Origin: UBA668 sp038328705
GTDB lineage: Bacteria > Actinomycetota > Acidimicrobiia > Acidimicrobiales > Ilumatobacteraceae
DNA length: 6,897 nt
Reading direction: 5' to 3'
Assembly (NCBI GenBank): GCA_038328705.1
Contig: JBBQMG010000178.1
Coordinates: 1 to 6,897, forward strand
The position numbers and the translations under genes were made by a program. This document shows, piece after piece, positions 1-4,461 of the stretch (its first letter is position 1; every line of letters begins with the position of its first letter). Below the pieces are notes generated by a model, which saw only the letters and a program-made list of their open reading frames with translations, made no database searches and had not been told where the DNA came from.

Positions 1-57
1 TCGAACCCAGAACCTGCGGATTAAGAGTCCGTTGCTCTGCCGTTGAGCTAGAGGCGC
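1..57 (-). tRNA. tRNA-Lys(CTT), 3' part cut by window edge
   Basis: Read on the minus strand, the gene starts at 57 with acceptor strand GCGCCTC, then TA, a D-stem GCTC/GAGC around a short 7-nt D-loop, an anticodon loop CTCTTAA giving anticodon CTT (reads AAG), and a T-arm entry CTGGGTTCGA that runs into the window edge. The 3' half of the T-stem and the acceptor 3' strand lie outside, so acceptor pairing and an encoded CCA cannot be checked. The anticodon stem has four good pairs, but the outermost pair (27-43) is an A-C mismatch. Without the A36-A37-A38 context of UNN-reading tRNAs, it is not an expected substrate of the MiaA/MiaB enzymes encoded in this window. Confidence 0.93.
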
Positions 58-66
58 AATGGCAGG

Positions 67-100
67 CAGTGTAGGGGGAGCGGACCGCGCCCCCTACCTG
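67..100 (-). other. Hairpin between the two tRNA genes
   Basis: A perfect 8-bp inverted repeat, GTAGGGGG (71-78) and CCCCCTAC (90-97), is extended by CAG (67-69) with CTG (98-100) across a bulged T at 70. It lies downstream of tRNA-His and upstream of tRNA-Lys on their common strand. No T-tract follows on the minus strand, so it is not a classical intrinsic terminator. It could stop transcription without a U-tract, mark a processing site in a two-tRNA precursor, or have no role. Confidence 0.5.
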
Positions 101-107
101 CTTACCG

Positions 108-184
108 TGGGGTGATCGACGGGGCTCGAACCCGCGACCCTCAGGATCACAACCTGATGCTCTGCCAGCTGAGCTACGACCACC
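108..184 (-). tRNA. tRNA-His(GTG), complete with encoded CCA
   Basis: On the minus strand the acceptor strand GTGGTCG (183-177) pairs with CGATCAC (118-112), with one G-T wobble. The anticodon stem TCAGG/CCTGA encloses loop TTGTGAT, giving anticodon GTG, which reads CAC and CAT. The T-arm is CGGG-TTCGAGC-CCCG. An extra G at position -1 (base 184) faces C73 (base 111); this G-1:C73 pair is the identity element of bacterial tRNA-His and is recognised by HisRS. The terminal CCA (110-108) is encoded in the DNA. It lies 50 bp upstream of tRNA-Lys on the same strand, so the two may be co-transcribed. Confidence 0.96.
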
Positions 185-281
185 ATGAAGCCATGCAGTG
201 TGCCATACGCTCCGCGAAATTCCACCATGACTTTCGACCGCCTACCAGCTCAGGCCGTGTCCGCGCTGCCGTCCTCAGCGA

Positions 282-322
282 TCTGGTCACGACGGATTCC
301 GTGGTGAGGTAGGCTTACCAGA
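282..322 (+). promoter_or_regulatory. Inverted repeat and candidate promoter of the aminotransferase gene
   Basis: Left arm TCACGACGGA (287-296) and right arm TCCGTGGTGA (298-307) are separated by one base and match as an inverted repeat at 9 of 10 positions. They are nested inside a second pair, TCTGGT (282-287) with ACCAGA (317-322). A TAGGCT at 310-315 fits a -10 element and would give a leader of about 24 nt carrying the Shine-Dalgarno at 332-337. No good -35 is visible; where it should lie, the palindrome begins. That would suit a promoter controlled by a dimeric DNA-binding protein, but no regulator gene lies nearby. The rest of 185-345 shows no coding signal. Confidence 0.35.
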
Positions 323-331
323 ACGAAATCC

Positions 332-337
332 GGAGGA
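332..337 (+). promoter_or_regulatory. Ribosome binding site (GGAGGA)
   Basis: GGAGGA lies 8 nt before the ATG at 346, a near-ideal Shine-Dalgarno that fixes the start of the aminotransferase gene. It stands out because most other genes in this window have weak or no Shine-Dalgarno. Confidence 0.8.
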
Positions 338-345
338 CATCAGTC

Positions 346-1719
346 ATGAGCGCAACGGAAAGCATTTCCACGCGTGAACTTGCCGAACGGGCCAAGGCCA
401 TCACGCAGCGAGAGCTGCAGGTCTACATCGCCCGCACCAAGGGGTCGCAGGCCGCCACCGAGCGGGCCCGCAAGGTGCTGCCGCTGGGCGTGCCCAGCAG
501 CTTCCAGGCGTACGACCCTCACCCGATCGTGGTGCGCCGGGCGCAAGACAGTTGGATGGAAGACGTCGACGGGAACCGCTACATCGACTTCGACATGGGT
601 TACGGAGCGCTGTTCTCCGGCCACTGCCACCCCGCCGTGCGCCGCGCCGTCGAACAGCAACTCGACAACGGCACGCTGTACGTCACCCCGTGCGAGCTCA
701 ACGCCGAGGTGGCCGAACTGCTCGCCGAGCGTTACAACCTGCCGATGTGGCGCTTCACCAACTCGGGCACCGAGGCCACCATGGATGCCATTCGCGTTGC
801 CCGCGGCATCACCGGTCGTGAAAAGATCGTGAAGGTCGAGGGCGGATATCACGGGCACCACGACGAGGTGATGATCTCGATGAAGCCACCGCTCGACATG
901 GCCGGACCCGCCGACTCACCCACCCCGGTACCCGGTACTGCCGGCATCACAGCGGCCGTGCTCTCCGACACCATCGTTGTCCCGTACAACGACGCGGCGG
1001 CCCTCGAGCGGGTACTGCGCAACCGCGATGTGGCCTGCTTCATCGTCGAGCCTGTCATGGAGAACATCGGCATTTGCATGCCGCAGCCCGGCTATCTCGA
1101 GGCAGTGCGCGAGATCACTCGCCGCTACGGCACCATGCTCATCTTCGACGAGGTGAAGACGGGTATCACCGCCGGGTACGGCGGGGCCACCACCCAGCTC
1201 GGCGTGCAACCTGATCTCGTCACCCTTGCCAAGAGCATCGGTGGCGGCCTGCCGGTAGGCGCATTCGGCGGCACGCAGGAGTGCATGGATCAGATCACCG
1301 CTGGCAGGGTGCTGCACCTCGGCACGTACAACGGTAACCCACTCTGCATGGCGGCGATCAAGGCTGTGCTCACCGAGGCTTGCACCCGCGACGCGATCGA
1401 TGCGGCAATTGCCCTCAACCGTCGTCTGCTCGATGAGTGCGACCGCATCATCGCTGAGGCGAGCCTGCCGGCACACACCGTGCAGTTCGGTGCCAAGGGA
1501 TGCATCACCTGGGCTCGCGAACCGATCCGCAATTACCGCGACTACAAGGCCACAGATTTCGACCTCGCTTTTGCGCAGTGGATCCACGGCATCAACCGTG
1601 GCGTGCTGCTGCCGCCCGGGCTCGACGAACAGTGGCTGATCTCGGTGCTGCATTCCGAAGACGACGCGATGCGTTATGCCACCGTGTTCGGCGAGTTCGT
1701 CGCCGAACTCATCGCCTGA
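346..1719 (+). CDS. Class III PLP-dependent aminotransferase, glutamate-1-semialdehyde aminomutase-like
   Basis: A 457-residue fold-type I, class III aminotransferase. Visible landmarks are the phosphate-binding NSGTEA (139-144, SGT at 140-142), VEGGYHGHHD near 165-174, VEPVMENIG near 235-243, LIFDEVKTG with Asp268 expected to pair with the PLP pyridine nitrogen, and LAKSIGGGLPVGAFGG with Lys296 as the predicted Schiff-base lysine. GTYNGNPL resembles the GT.SGNPL segment of HemL. The protein is longer than typical HemL (about 430 residues) and has some 30 extra, charged, helical-looking residues at the N-terminus. HemL makes 5-aminolevulinate for haem, but class III relatives transaminate amino and beta-amino acids, and several positions differ from housekeeping HemL (for example DEVKTGITAGYGG). 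It has no haem-pathway neighbours. I am sure of the family and do not assign the substrate. It appears to be transcribed alone. Confidence 0.88.
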   Translation: MSATESISTRELAERAKAITQRELQVYIARTKGSQAATERARKVLPLGVPSSFQAYDPHPIVVRRAQDSWMEDVDGNRYIDFDMGYGALFSGHCHPAVRRAVEQQLDNGTLYVTPCELNAEVAELLAERYNLPMWRFTNSGTEATMDAIRVARGITGREKIVKVEGGYHGHHDEVMISMKPPLDMAGPADSPTPVPGTAGITAAVLSDTIVVPYNDAAALERVLRNRDVACFIVEPVMENIGICMPQPGYLEAVREITRRYGTMLIFDEVKTGITAGYGGATTQLGVQPDLVTLAKSIGGGLPVGAFGGTQECMDQITAGRVLHLGTYNGNPLCMAAIKAVLTEACTRDAIDAAIALNRRLLDECDRIIAEASLPAHTVQFGAKGCITWAREPIRNYRDYKATDFDLAFAQWIHGINRGVLLPPGLDEQWLISVLHSEDDAMRYATVFGEFVAELIA

Positions 1720-1749
1720 CCCGTCAGCTCTTTCCTTCCCCAACTACGC

Positions 1750-1769
1750 CGGTCGTGGTCTGCTGACCG
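1750..1769. terminator. Weak stem-loop between convergent genes
   Basis: CGGTC (1750-1754) and GACCG (1765-1769) form a 5-bp stem with a 10-nt loop in the 54-bp gap between the convergent stop codons. An alternative GGTC/GACC stem (1757-1760 with 1765-1768) competes with it. There is no T-tract on the minus-strand exit; a pyrimidine-rich stretch (1728-1740) lies on the other side. The position is right for a bidirectional terminator, but the stem is short. Confidence 0.25.
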
Positions 1770-1773
1770 AGCG

Positions 1774-2613
1774 CTAGCTCCAGCTGCGCTCTTCGTTGTA
1801 TCGGTAGGTGCTGACGGGTGTGCTCCAACGGCGCCGGCGCTGCATCATGCCCGTGCCTGCCAGCAACGCCAGCGCGCTGCCGATGAGCATCAGCTCCAAC
1901 CCGATCAGCAACGGCAGCGAATCGTCGGCGAGGCGCGCGGGAATGTGGGCCCACACGCTGTCGCTGAGGGCAGGTACCAGGAACTTGGGTACGAGGTAGC
2001 CGAGGATCAGCGCGAGTAAGGCAAGCAGCAGCAGACCAAGGGCGAGACTGCGCATCAGTGCGCTGCGTTCAGGGTGTGCAGTGAACCCGAGGAACGCGAA
2101 CGCGACAGTGGCGATGAGCGCGATCGGAAGCAACCAGTCGAGCGTGTGATTGGCGATGACCAGTGGGGTCACCTTTGGTACGGGCAGGATCAGCGTTGGT
2201 AGCACTGCCGCCCGCTCGTCGCGCACGATGCCCACCAGTTGTGGGCCCGTGATCTCCACCGGGCCCTTCTGGTCACCGATCATGTGAGCGTGCGCATCAT
2301 GAATGATCTCCGCGAGTAGCTTCTGCCCCGCCGGCAGCTCGGCGACGGCCGCAACGTTCGACCGGATGGTGACCGGATCAACTGTGCCGTCGAGCTGCTG
2401 TATGACGCTGTCCGAGATGAAGCCGACCAGCTCTGCCTTCAGCTCCGAGTCGCCCAAGATCACATCGGCGGCCTGTGCCGAGTTGTCAGGGTCGAACGCA
2501 GACCGTTGCAGAAGGAAGCCTGCAATCGACAAGCTCGCGCAGGCATAGGCAAGGCCGAACAGCAGCCCGGCAAGGGTTCTTCGCACCGGCACAGTATTTC
2601 GGATTCCAGACAC
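1774..2613 (-). CDS. Integral membrane protein of unknown function, four predicted helices
   Basis: I do not recognise a named family. From the GTG at 2613 it is 279 residues. An Arg-containing N-terminus (R5, R11, R12) precedes a hydrophobic helix at about 14-35. A soluble segment of about 120 residues follows (40-157), rich in Asp, Glu and Ala, with two possible amphipathic stretches (DVILGDSELKAELVGFISDS at 50-69, and near 95-112). Three hydrophobic helices come next (about 158-178, 186-208, 233-254), then a basic, cytoplasmic-looking tail (RRRR at 259-262). By the positive-inside rule, 40-157 should face outwards. The layout resembles small actinobacterial membrane proteins with one long external domain. 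The frame continues upstream to 3048, but that part is antisense to the DUF983 gene and compositionally unlike a membrane protein. I chose GTG 2613 because it begins just before the hydrophobic helix and lies 10 nt after a TATGGT box, implying a nearly leaderless mRNA. GTG at 2595 or 2589 is possible. Confidence 0.72.
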   Translation of the reverse strand: MSGIRNTVPVRRTLAGLLFGLAYACASLSIAGFLLQRSAFDPDNSAQAADVILGDSELKAELVGFISDSVIQQLDGTVDPVTIRSNVAAVAELPAGQKLLAEIIHDAHAHMIGDQKGPVEITGPQLVGIVRDERAAVLPTLILPVPKVTPLVIANHTLDWLLPIALIATVAFAFLGFTAHPERSALMRSLALGLLLLALLALILGYLVPKFLVPALSDSVWAHIPARLADDSLPLLIGLELMLIGSALALLAGTGMMQRRRRWSTPVSTYRYNEERSWS

Positions 2614-2616
2614 GAC

Positions 2617-2636
2617 TTCTATACCATAGGGGGTAT
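2617..2636. promoter_or_regulatory. Divergent promoter with shared -10 and ATACC...GGTAT operator-like palindrome
   Basis: The 21 bp between the divergent start codons contain TACCATA (2622-2628). Read rightwards it gives -10 TACCAT (2622-2627), placing transcription start at about 2634-2635, on the ATG of the DUF983 gene. Read leftwards it gives -10 TATGGT (2628-2623), placing the start at about 2616-2613, at the GTG of the membrane protein. Overlying it is ATACCATAGGGGGTAT (2621-2636), with 5-bp arms ATACC and GGTAT. This resembles the pseudo-palindromic TACC...GGGGTA operators of CsoR/RcnR-family repressors. Neither direction has a convincing -35. No Shine-Dalgarno is usable: GGGGG ends one base before the ATG. 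Element positions are seen; promoter and operator function are inferred. Confidence 0.5.
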
Positions 2637-3069
2637 GAATCCTGAGTTGCCGTCCGCTTGGACGATGTTTCGGCGAGCAATCGTCCTCAAGTGTCCCCAC
2701 TGCGGCAGCAGGCGGACGTTCATTCGGCGCTGGATGCTGCGCTACGACCGCTGTCGCACGTGTGGCATCGAGTGGCACCGCGAGCACGGCTTCGAGCTGG
2801 GCCCAATTGCGCTCAATGTCATCTTCACCTTCGGCGTCCTCGCGGTGGGCATGGTGGTCGCGTTCGTCGCCACCGCACCTGACTTTCCGGTCACTGCGCT
2901 CACCATCGGATTCGTCATCGGCGCGATCGTGATTCCGCTCCTGGCGTTCCCGTTCACCAACACGGTGTGGATGGCGTTCGACCTGTTGACGCACAAGCCC
3001 GACGACAAGGAATTGATCGAAGCCGGCATCGCCGTAGCCGAGCAGCAATTTCTCGCCGAGGATGCTTGA
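2635..3069 (+). CDS. DUF983 family small zinc-ribbon membrane protein
   Basis: A 144-residue protein with the DUF983 layout. An N-terminal zinc-ribbon-like part carries CPHC (C20, C23) and CRTC (C40, C43), which could bind one metal ion. GIEWHREHGFELGP follows, then two transmembrane helices (about 58-79 and 88-107), and a short C-terminal tail reaching residue 144. Both ends are probably cytoplasmic. The molecular function of DUF983 proteins is not established. The frame is open upstream to 2506, but that 43-residue extension overlaps the divergent gene and is not protein-like. The ATG at 2635 gives the normal family N-terminus. It has no spaced Shine-Dalgarno and lies where a leaderless transcript from the TACCAT box would begin. 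Its stop codon (3067-3069) is embedded in the recA -35 element. Confidence 0.85.
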   Translation: MNPELPSAWTMFRRAIVLKCPHCGSRRTFIRRWMLRYDRCRTCGIEWHREHGFELGPIALNVIFTFGVLAVGMVVAFVATAPDFPVTALTIGFVIGAIVIPLLAFPFTNTVWMAFDLLTHKPDDKELIEAGIAVAEQQFLAEDA

Positions 3070-3094
3070 TCGAACGACTGTTCGTAGTTACACT
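3066..3094 (+). promoter_or_regulatory. recA promoter, LexA-controlled
   Basis: TTGATC (3066-3071) and TACACT (3089-3094) are separated by exactly 17 bp and fit a sigma-70/sigmaA -35/-10 pair. The predicted start is near 3101, giving a 5' leader of about 208 nt. The -35 overlaps the stop codon of the DUF983 gene, and the spacer is almost filled by the LexA box at 3071-3084, so LexA binding would exclude RNA polymerase. This is the strongest promoter signal in the window. Confidence 0.75.
3071..3084. promoter_or_regulatory. LexA operator (SOS box)
   Basis: CGAAC-GACT-GTTCG is a perfect 5-bp inverted repeat with a 4-bp spacer. It matches the Gram-positive/actinobacterial LexA consensus CGAAC-N4-GTTCG (established for Bacillus DinR and mycobacterial LexA). 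It lies between the -35 and -10 of the recA promoter. Expected behaviour: repression in unstressed cells and release when RecA filaments trigger LexA self-cleavage. No lexA gene is in the window. Confidence 0.9.
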
Positions 3095-3153
3095 CCTGTT
3101 GTTCGAACACACGTACCATCACTTGTAGTACCACTCGTACGGTCAACAACAGG
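3095..3153. repeat. 9-bp perfect inverted repeat in the recA upstream region
   Basis: CCTGTTGTT (3095-3103) and AACAACAGG (3145-3153) are exact reverse complements separated by 41 bp. The loop holds a further possible pairing, CGTAC (3112-3116) with GTACG (3137-3141). Because transcription from the main promoter should begin near 3101, most of the left arm would be absent from that RNA. A DNA-level role, or chance, is more likely than an mRNA structure. Confidence 0.4.
3104..3117. promoter_or_regulatory. Possible second, degenerate LexA site
   Basis: CGAAC-ACAC-GTACC matches the LexA consensus at 8 of 10 arm positions (left arm perfect, right arm 3 of 5). Its centre lies 33 bp from that of the perfect box, about three helical turns, with the -10 element between them. 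It would cover about +4 to +17. It could support cooperative repression or be a decayed site. Confidence 0.3.
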
Positions 3154-3176
3154 TTTGTAGCGCTCCTCCGGGAACT

Positions 3177-3199
3177 CTGTCACACCCTTTTCGTACGGT
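3177..3199 (+). promoter_or_regulatory. Possible second recA promoter, PafBC-like
   Basis: CTGTCACAC, an 8-nt gap, then TACGGT (3194-3199) partly fits the LexA-independent DNA-damage promoter motif of mycobacteria (TTGTCRGTG-N8-TAN3T, bound by PafBC). The TGTCR core, the spacing and the TAN3T box agree, but three bases of the upstream block do not. Mycobacterial recA is known to have both a LexA-dependent and a LexA-independent damage promoter, so a second promoter here is plausible. It would give a leader of roughly 100 nt. Confidence 0.25.
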
Positions 3200-3212
3200 G
3201 CCCCTTACCACC

Positions 3213-3233
3213 GCAACGCCCCAAGGGCGTCGC
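3213..3233 (+). other. Hairpin in the recA leader
   Basis: ACGCCC (3216-3221) and GGGCGT (3225-3230) form a perfect 6-bp stem with a 3-nt loop. GC (3213-3214) and GC (3232-3233) extend it across a 1x1 mismatch. No U-tract follows, so it is not an obvious attenuator. It lies in the untranslated leader whichever upstream promoter is used. Confidence 0.4.
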
Positions 3234-3298
3234 CACGGTACTCATCGGGGCCGGCAACGGTCCTCACCAATGACACCCACTTGGGTATGGCAGGAAAC

Positions 3299-3302
3299 GG
3301 AG
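3299..3302 (+). promoter_or_regulatory. recA ribosome binding site (GGAG)
   Basis: GGAG ends 6 nt before the GTG at 3309. It favours that start over the in-frame ATG at 3270, which has no Shine-Dalgarno in front of it. Confidence 0.6.
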
Positions 3303-3308
3303 ACAGTT

Positions 3309-4361
3309 GTGAGCAACGATCGAGACAAGGCACTTGAAGTAGCCCTGGCGGCCATCGACAAGCAGTTCGGCAAGGGCTCCATCATGAGGATGGGCGAGAA
3401 GACCACGATGGGTATCGAGGCCATCCAGACGGGTGCCCTGGCGCTCGATGTGGCGCTCGGTGTAGGTGGCCTGCCCCGCGGTCGCGTGGTCGAGATCTTT
3501 GGCCCAGAGTCCTCGGGTAAGTCGACGCTGGCCATGCACGTCGTGGCCGAAGCGCAGCGCAACGGTGGCATCTGTGCCTACATCGACGCGGAGCACGCGA
3601 TGGATCCCATCTACGCGCGGGCCATCGGCGTCGACATCGATCAGTTGCTCATCAGCCAGCCCGACACAGGTGAGCAGGCACTGGAGATTGCCGACATGTT
3701 GGTGCGTTCCGGCGCCATCGATGTGGTCGTCATCGACTCGGTGGCAGCCCTCACACCTCGTGCCGAGATCGAAGGCGAGATGGGCGACACGCATGTTGGC
3801 CTGCAGGCCCGCTTGATGAGCCAGGCCCTGCGCAAGCTCACCGGCAACCTCAACAAGACCAACACCATCATGATCTTCATCAACCAGTTGCGCGAGAAGA
3901 TCGGTGTCATGTTCGGTTCGCCCGAGACCACCCCTGGTGGCCGCGCGCTGAAGTTCTACGCCTCGGTCCGACTGGATATCCGCCGTATTGAAAGCATCAA
4001 GGACGGCACCGAGATCGTCGGTAACCGCACTCGAGTGAAGGTCGTCAAGAACAAGGTGGCGCCGCCGTTCCGTCAGGCCGAATTCGACATCATGTACGGC
4101 AAGGGCATCAGCCGTGAGGGTTCGCTGCTCGACATGGCGGTCGACATGGCCATCATCAAAAAGTCCGGGGCGTGGTTCACCTATGAAGGTGAGCAACTGG
4201 GCCAGGGTCGCGAGAACGCGAAGAACTTCCTGTCGGCCAACCCCGAGATCATGGTGGAAGTCTCCGAAAAGGTCCGTGTGCAGGCGGGCATCGGTGTCGA
4301 TGCCAATGCGCCGGTGGAGGCCACCTTCTCCGCAGCCGACGAGCAACCCATCGAACTCTGA
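3309..4361 (+). CDS. recA: Recombinase A (RecA)
   Basis: A 350-residue RecA, the usual length. It is the ATP-dependent strand-exchange protein that forms filaments on single-stranded DNA in the cytoplasm, drives homologous recombination and triggers LexA cleavage. The Walker A motif GPESSGKST is at 65-73 (Lys71), the catalytic glutamate of DAEHA is Glu95, Walker B VVVIDS is at 139-144, and the DNA-binding L2 region with NQLREKIGVMFGSPETTPGG is at 192-211. The N-terminus MSNDRDKALEVALAAIDKQF and KGSIMRMG match the polymerisation domain. There is no intein, unlike M. tuberculosis RecA, and the C-terminal tail is short. The GTG start gives the canonical N-terminus; the ATG at 3270 would add 13 residues. 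Expression should be SOS-induced through the LexA box at 3071-3084. A long hairpin after the stop separates it from miaB, and recX is absent at this place. Confidence 0.98.
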   Translation: MSNDRDKALEVALAAIDKQFGKGSIMRMGEKTTMGIEAIQTGALALDVALGVGGLPRGRVVEIFGPESSGKSTLAMHVVAEAQRNGGICAYIDAEHAMDPIYARAIGVDIDQLLISQPDTGEQALEIADMLVRSGAIDVVVIDSVAALTPRAEIEGEMGDTHVGLQARLMSQALRKLTGNLNKTNTIMIFINQLREKIGVMFGSPETTPGGRALKFYASVRLDIRRIESIKDGTEIVGNRTRVKVVKNKVAPPFRQAEFDIMYGKGISREGSLLDMAVDMAIIKKSGAWFTYEGEQLGQGRENAKNFLSANPEIMVEVSEKVRVQAGIGVDANAPVEATFSAADEQPIEL

Positions 4362-4402
4362 CGTCAGAGGCGCTGGGCTTACACAAGTCCAGCGCCTCGA
4401 CG
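4362..4402 (+). terminator. Long hairpin directly after recA, terminator-like without U-tract
   Basis: The 14-nt arms 4367-4380 (starting GAGGCGCTGG) and 4385-4398 (ending CCAGCGCCTC) pair throughout with one G-U, around a 4-nt ACAC loop. CGTC (4362-4365) and GACG (4399-4402) lengthen the stem past a bulged A4366 to about 18 bp. It begins on the first base after the recA stop codon. No T-run follows, as is common for actinobacterial hairpin terminators. It probably ends or attenuates recA transcription or protects its 3' end, limiting SOS read-through into miaB. Confidence 0.7.
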
Positions 4403-4420
4403 CCCACGGCTTACGCAACT

Positions 4421-4440
4421 CTCCGATCGAGCAATCGGGG
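4421..4440 (+). other. Second small hairpin between recA and miaB
   Basis: CTCCGAT (4421-4427) and ATCGGGG (4434-4440) form a 7-bp stem with one G-T wobble and a 6-nt loop. It lies between the long recA hairpin and the putative miaB -10. There is no U-tract. It could be a DNA palindrome near the miaB promoter or a second RNA structure. Confidence 0.3.
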
Positions 4441-4447
4441 CTGCCGC

Positions 4448-4453
4448 TAGCCT
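4448..4453 (+). promoter_or_regulatory. Putative miaB -10 element (TAGCCT)
   Basis: TAGCCT fits TANNNT and would place transcription start near 4460-4462, practically on the miaB ATG. This agrees with the absence of any Shine-Dalgarno before miaB and with the hairpin that should isolate it from recA. No good -35 is visible, so this is a weak prediction. Confidence 0.35.
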
Positions 4454-4461
4454 TCGGTGTC

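Noticed and set aside
185..286. Possible tRNA-His promoter on the minus strand, with a TATGGC near 204
   Set aside because: The hexamer does not fit TANNNT at its last base and no -35 is seen at 16-18 bp, so the signal is too weak to annotate.
112..312. 66-codon plus-strand open frame over tRNA-His
   Set aside because: Its first third is antisense to a clear tRNA gene, and it has no Shine-Dalgarno or recognisable protein features.
916..1743. 275-codon open frame antisense to the aminotransferase
   Set aside because: It is a reverse-frame shadow of a well-supported gene, with no promoter, Shine-Dalgarno or domain signal of its own.
2506..2634. 43-codon N-terminal extension of the DUF983 gene
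   Set aside because: It overlaps the divergent gene and its promoter and has no family similarity; ATG 2635 gives the expected DUF983 N-terminus.
2614..3048. Long upstream extension of the minus-strand membrane protein frame
   Set aside because: It is exactly antisense to the DUF983 coding region, is rich in Arg, Asp, Glu and His as expected for a reverse-frame shadow, and would put a non-membrane block before the first helix.
3198..3308. 37-codon N-terminal extension of RecA from GTG 3198, or 13 codons from ATG 3270
   Set aside because: The extension is not RecA-like and crosses leader hairpins and a possible promoter. GTG 3309 has a spaced GGAG and yields the canonical N-terminus and length.
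4114..4461. 116-codon upstream extension of MiaB into recA
   Set aside because: It is a frame-shifted reading of the recA 3' end; the conserved MiaB N-terminus starts at ATG 4462.
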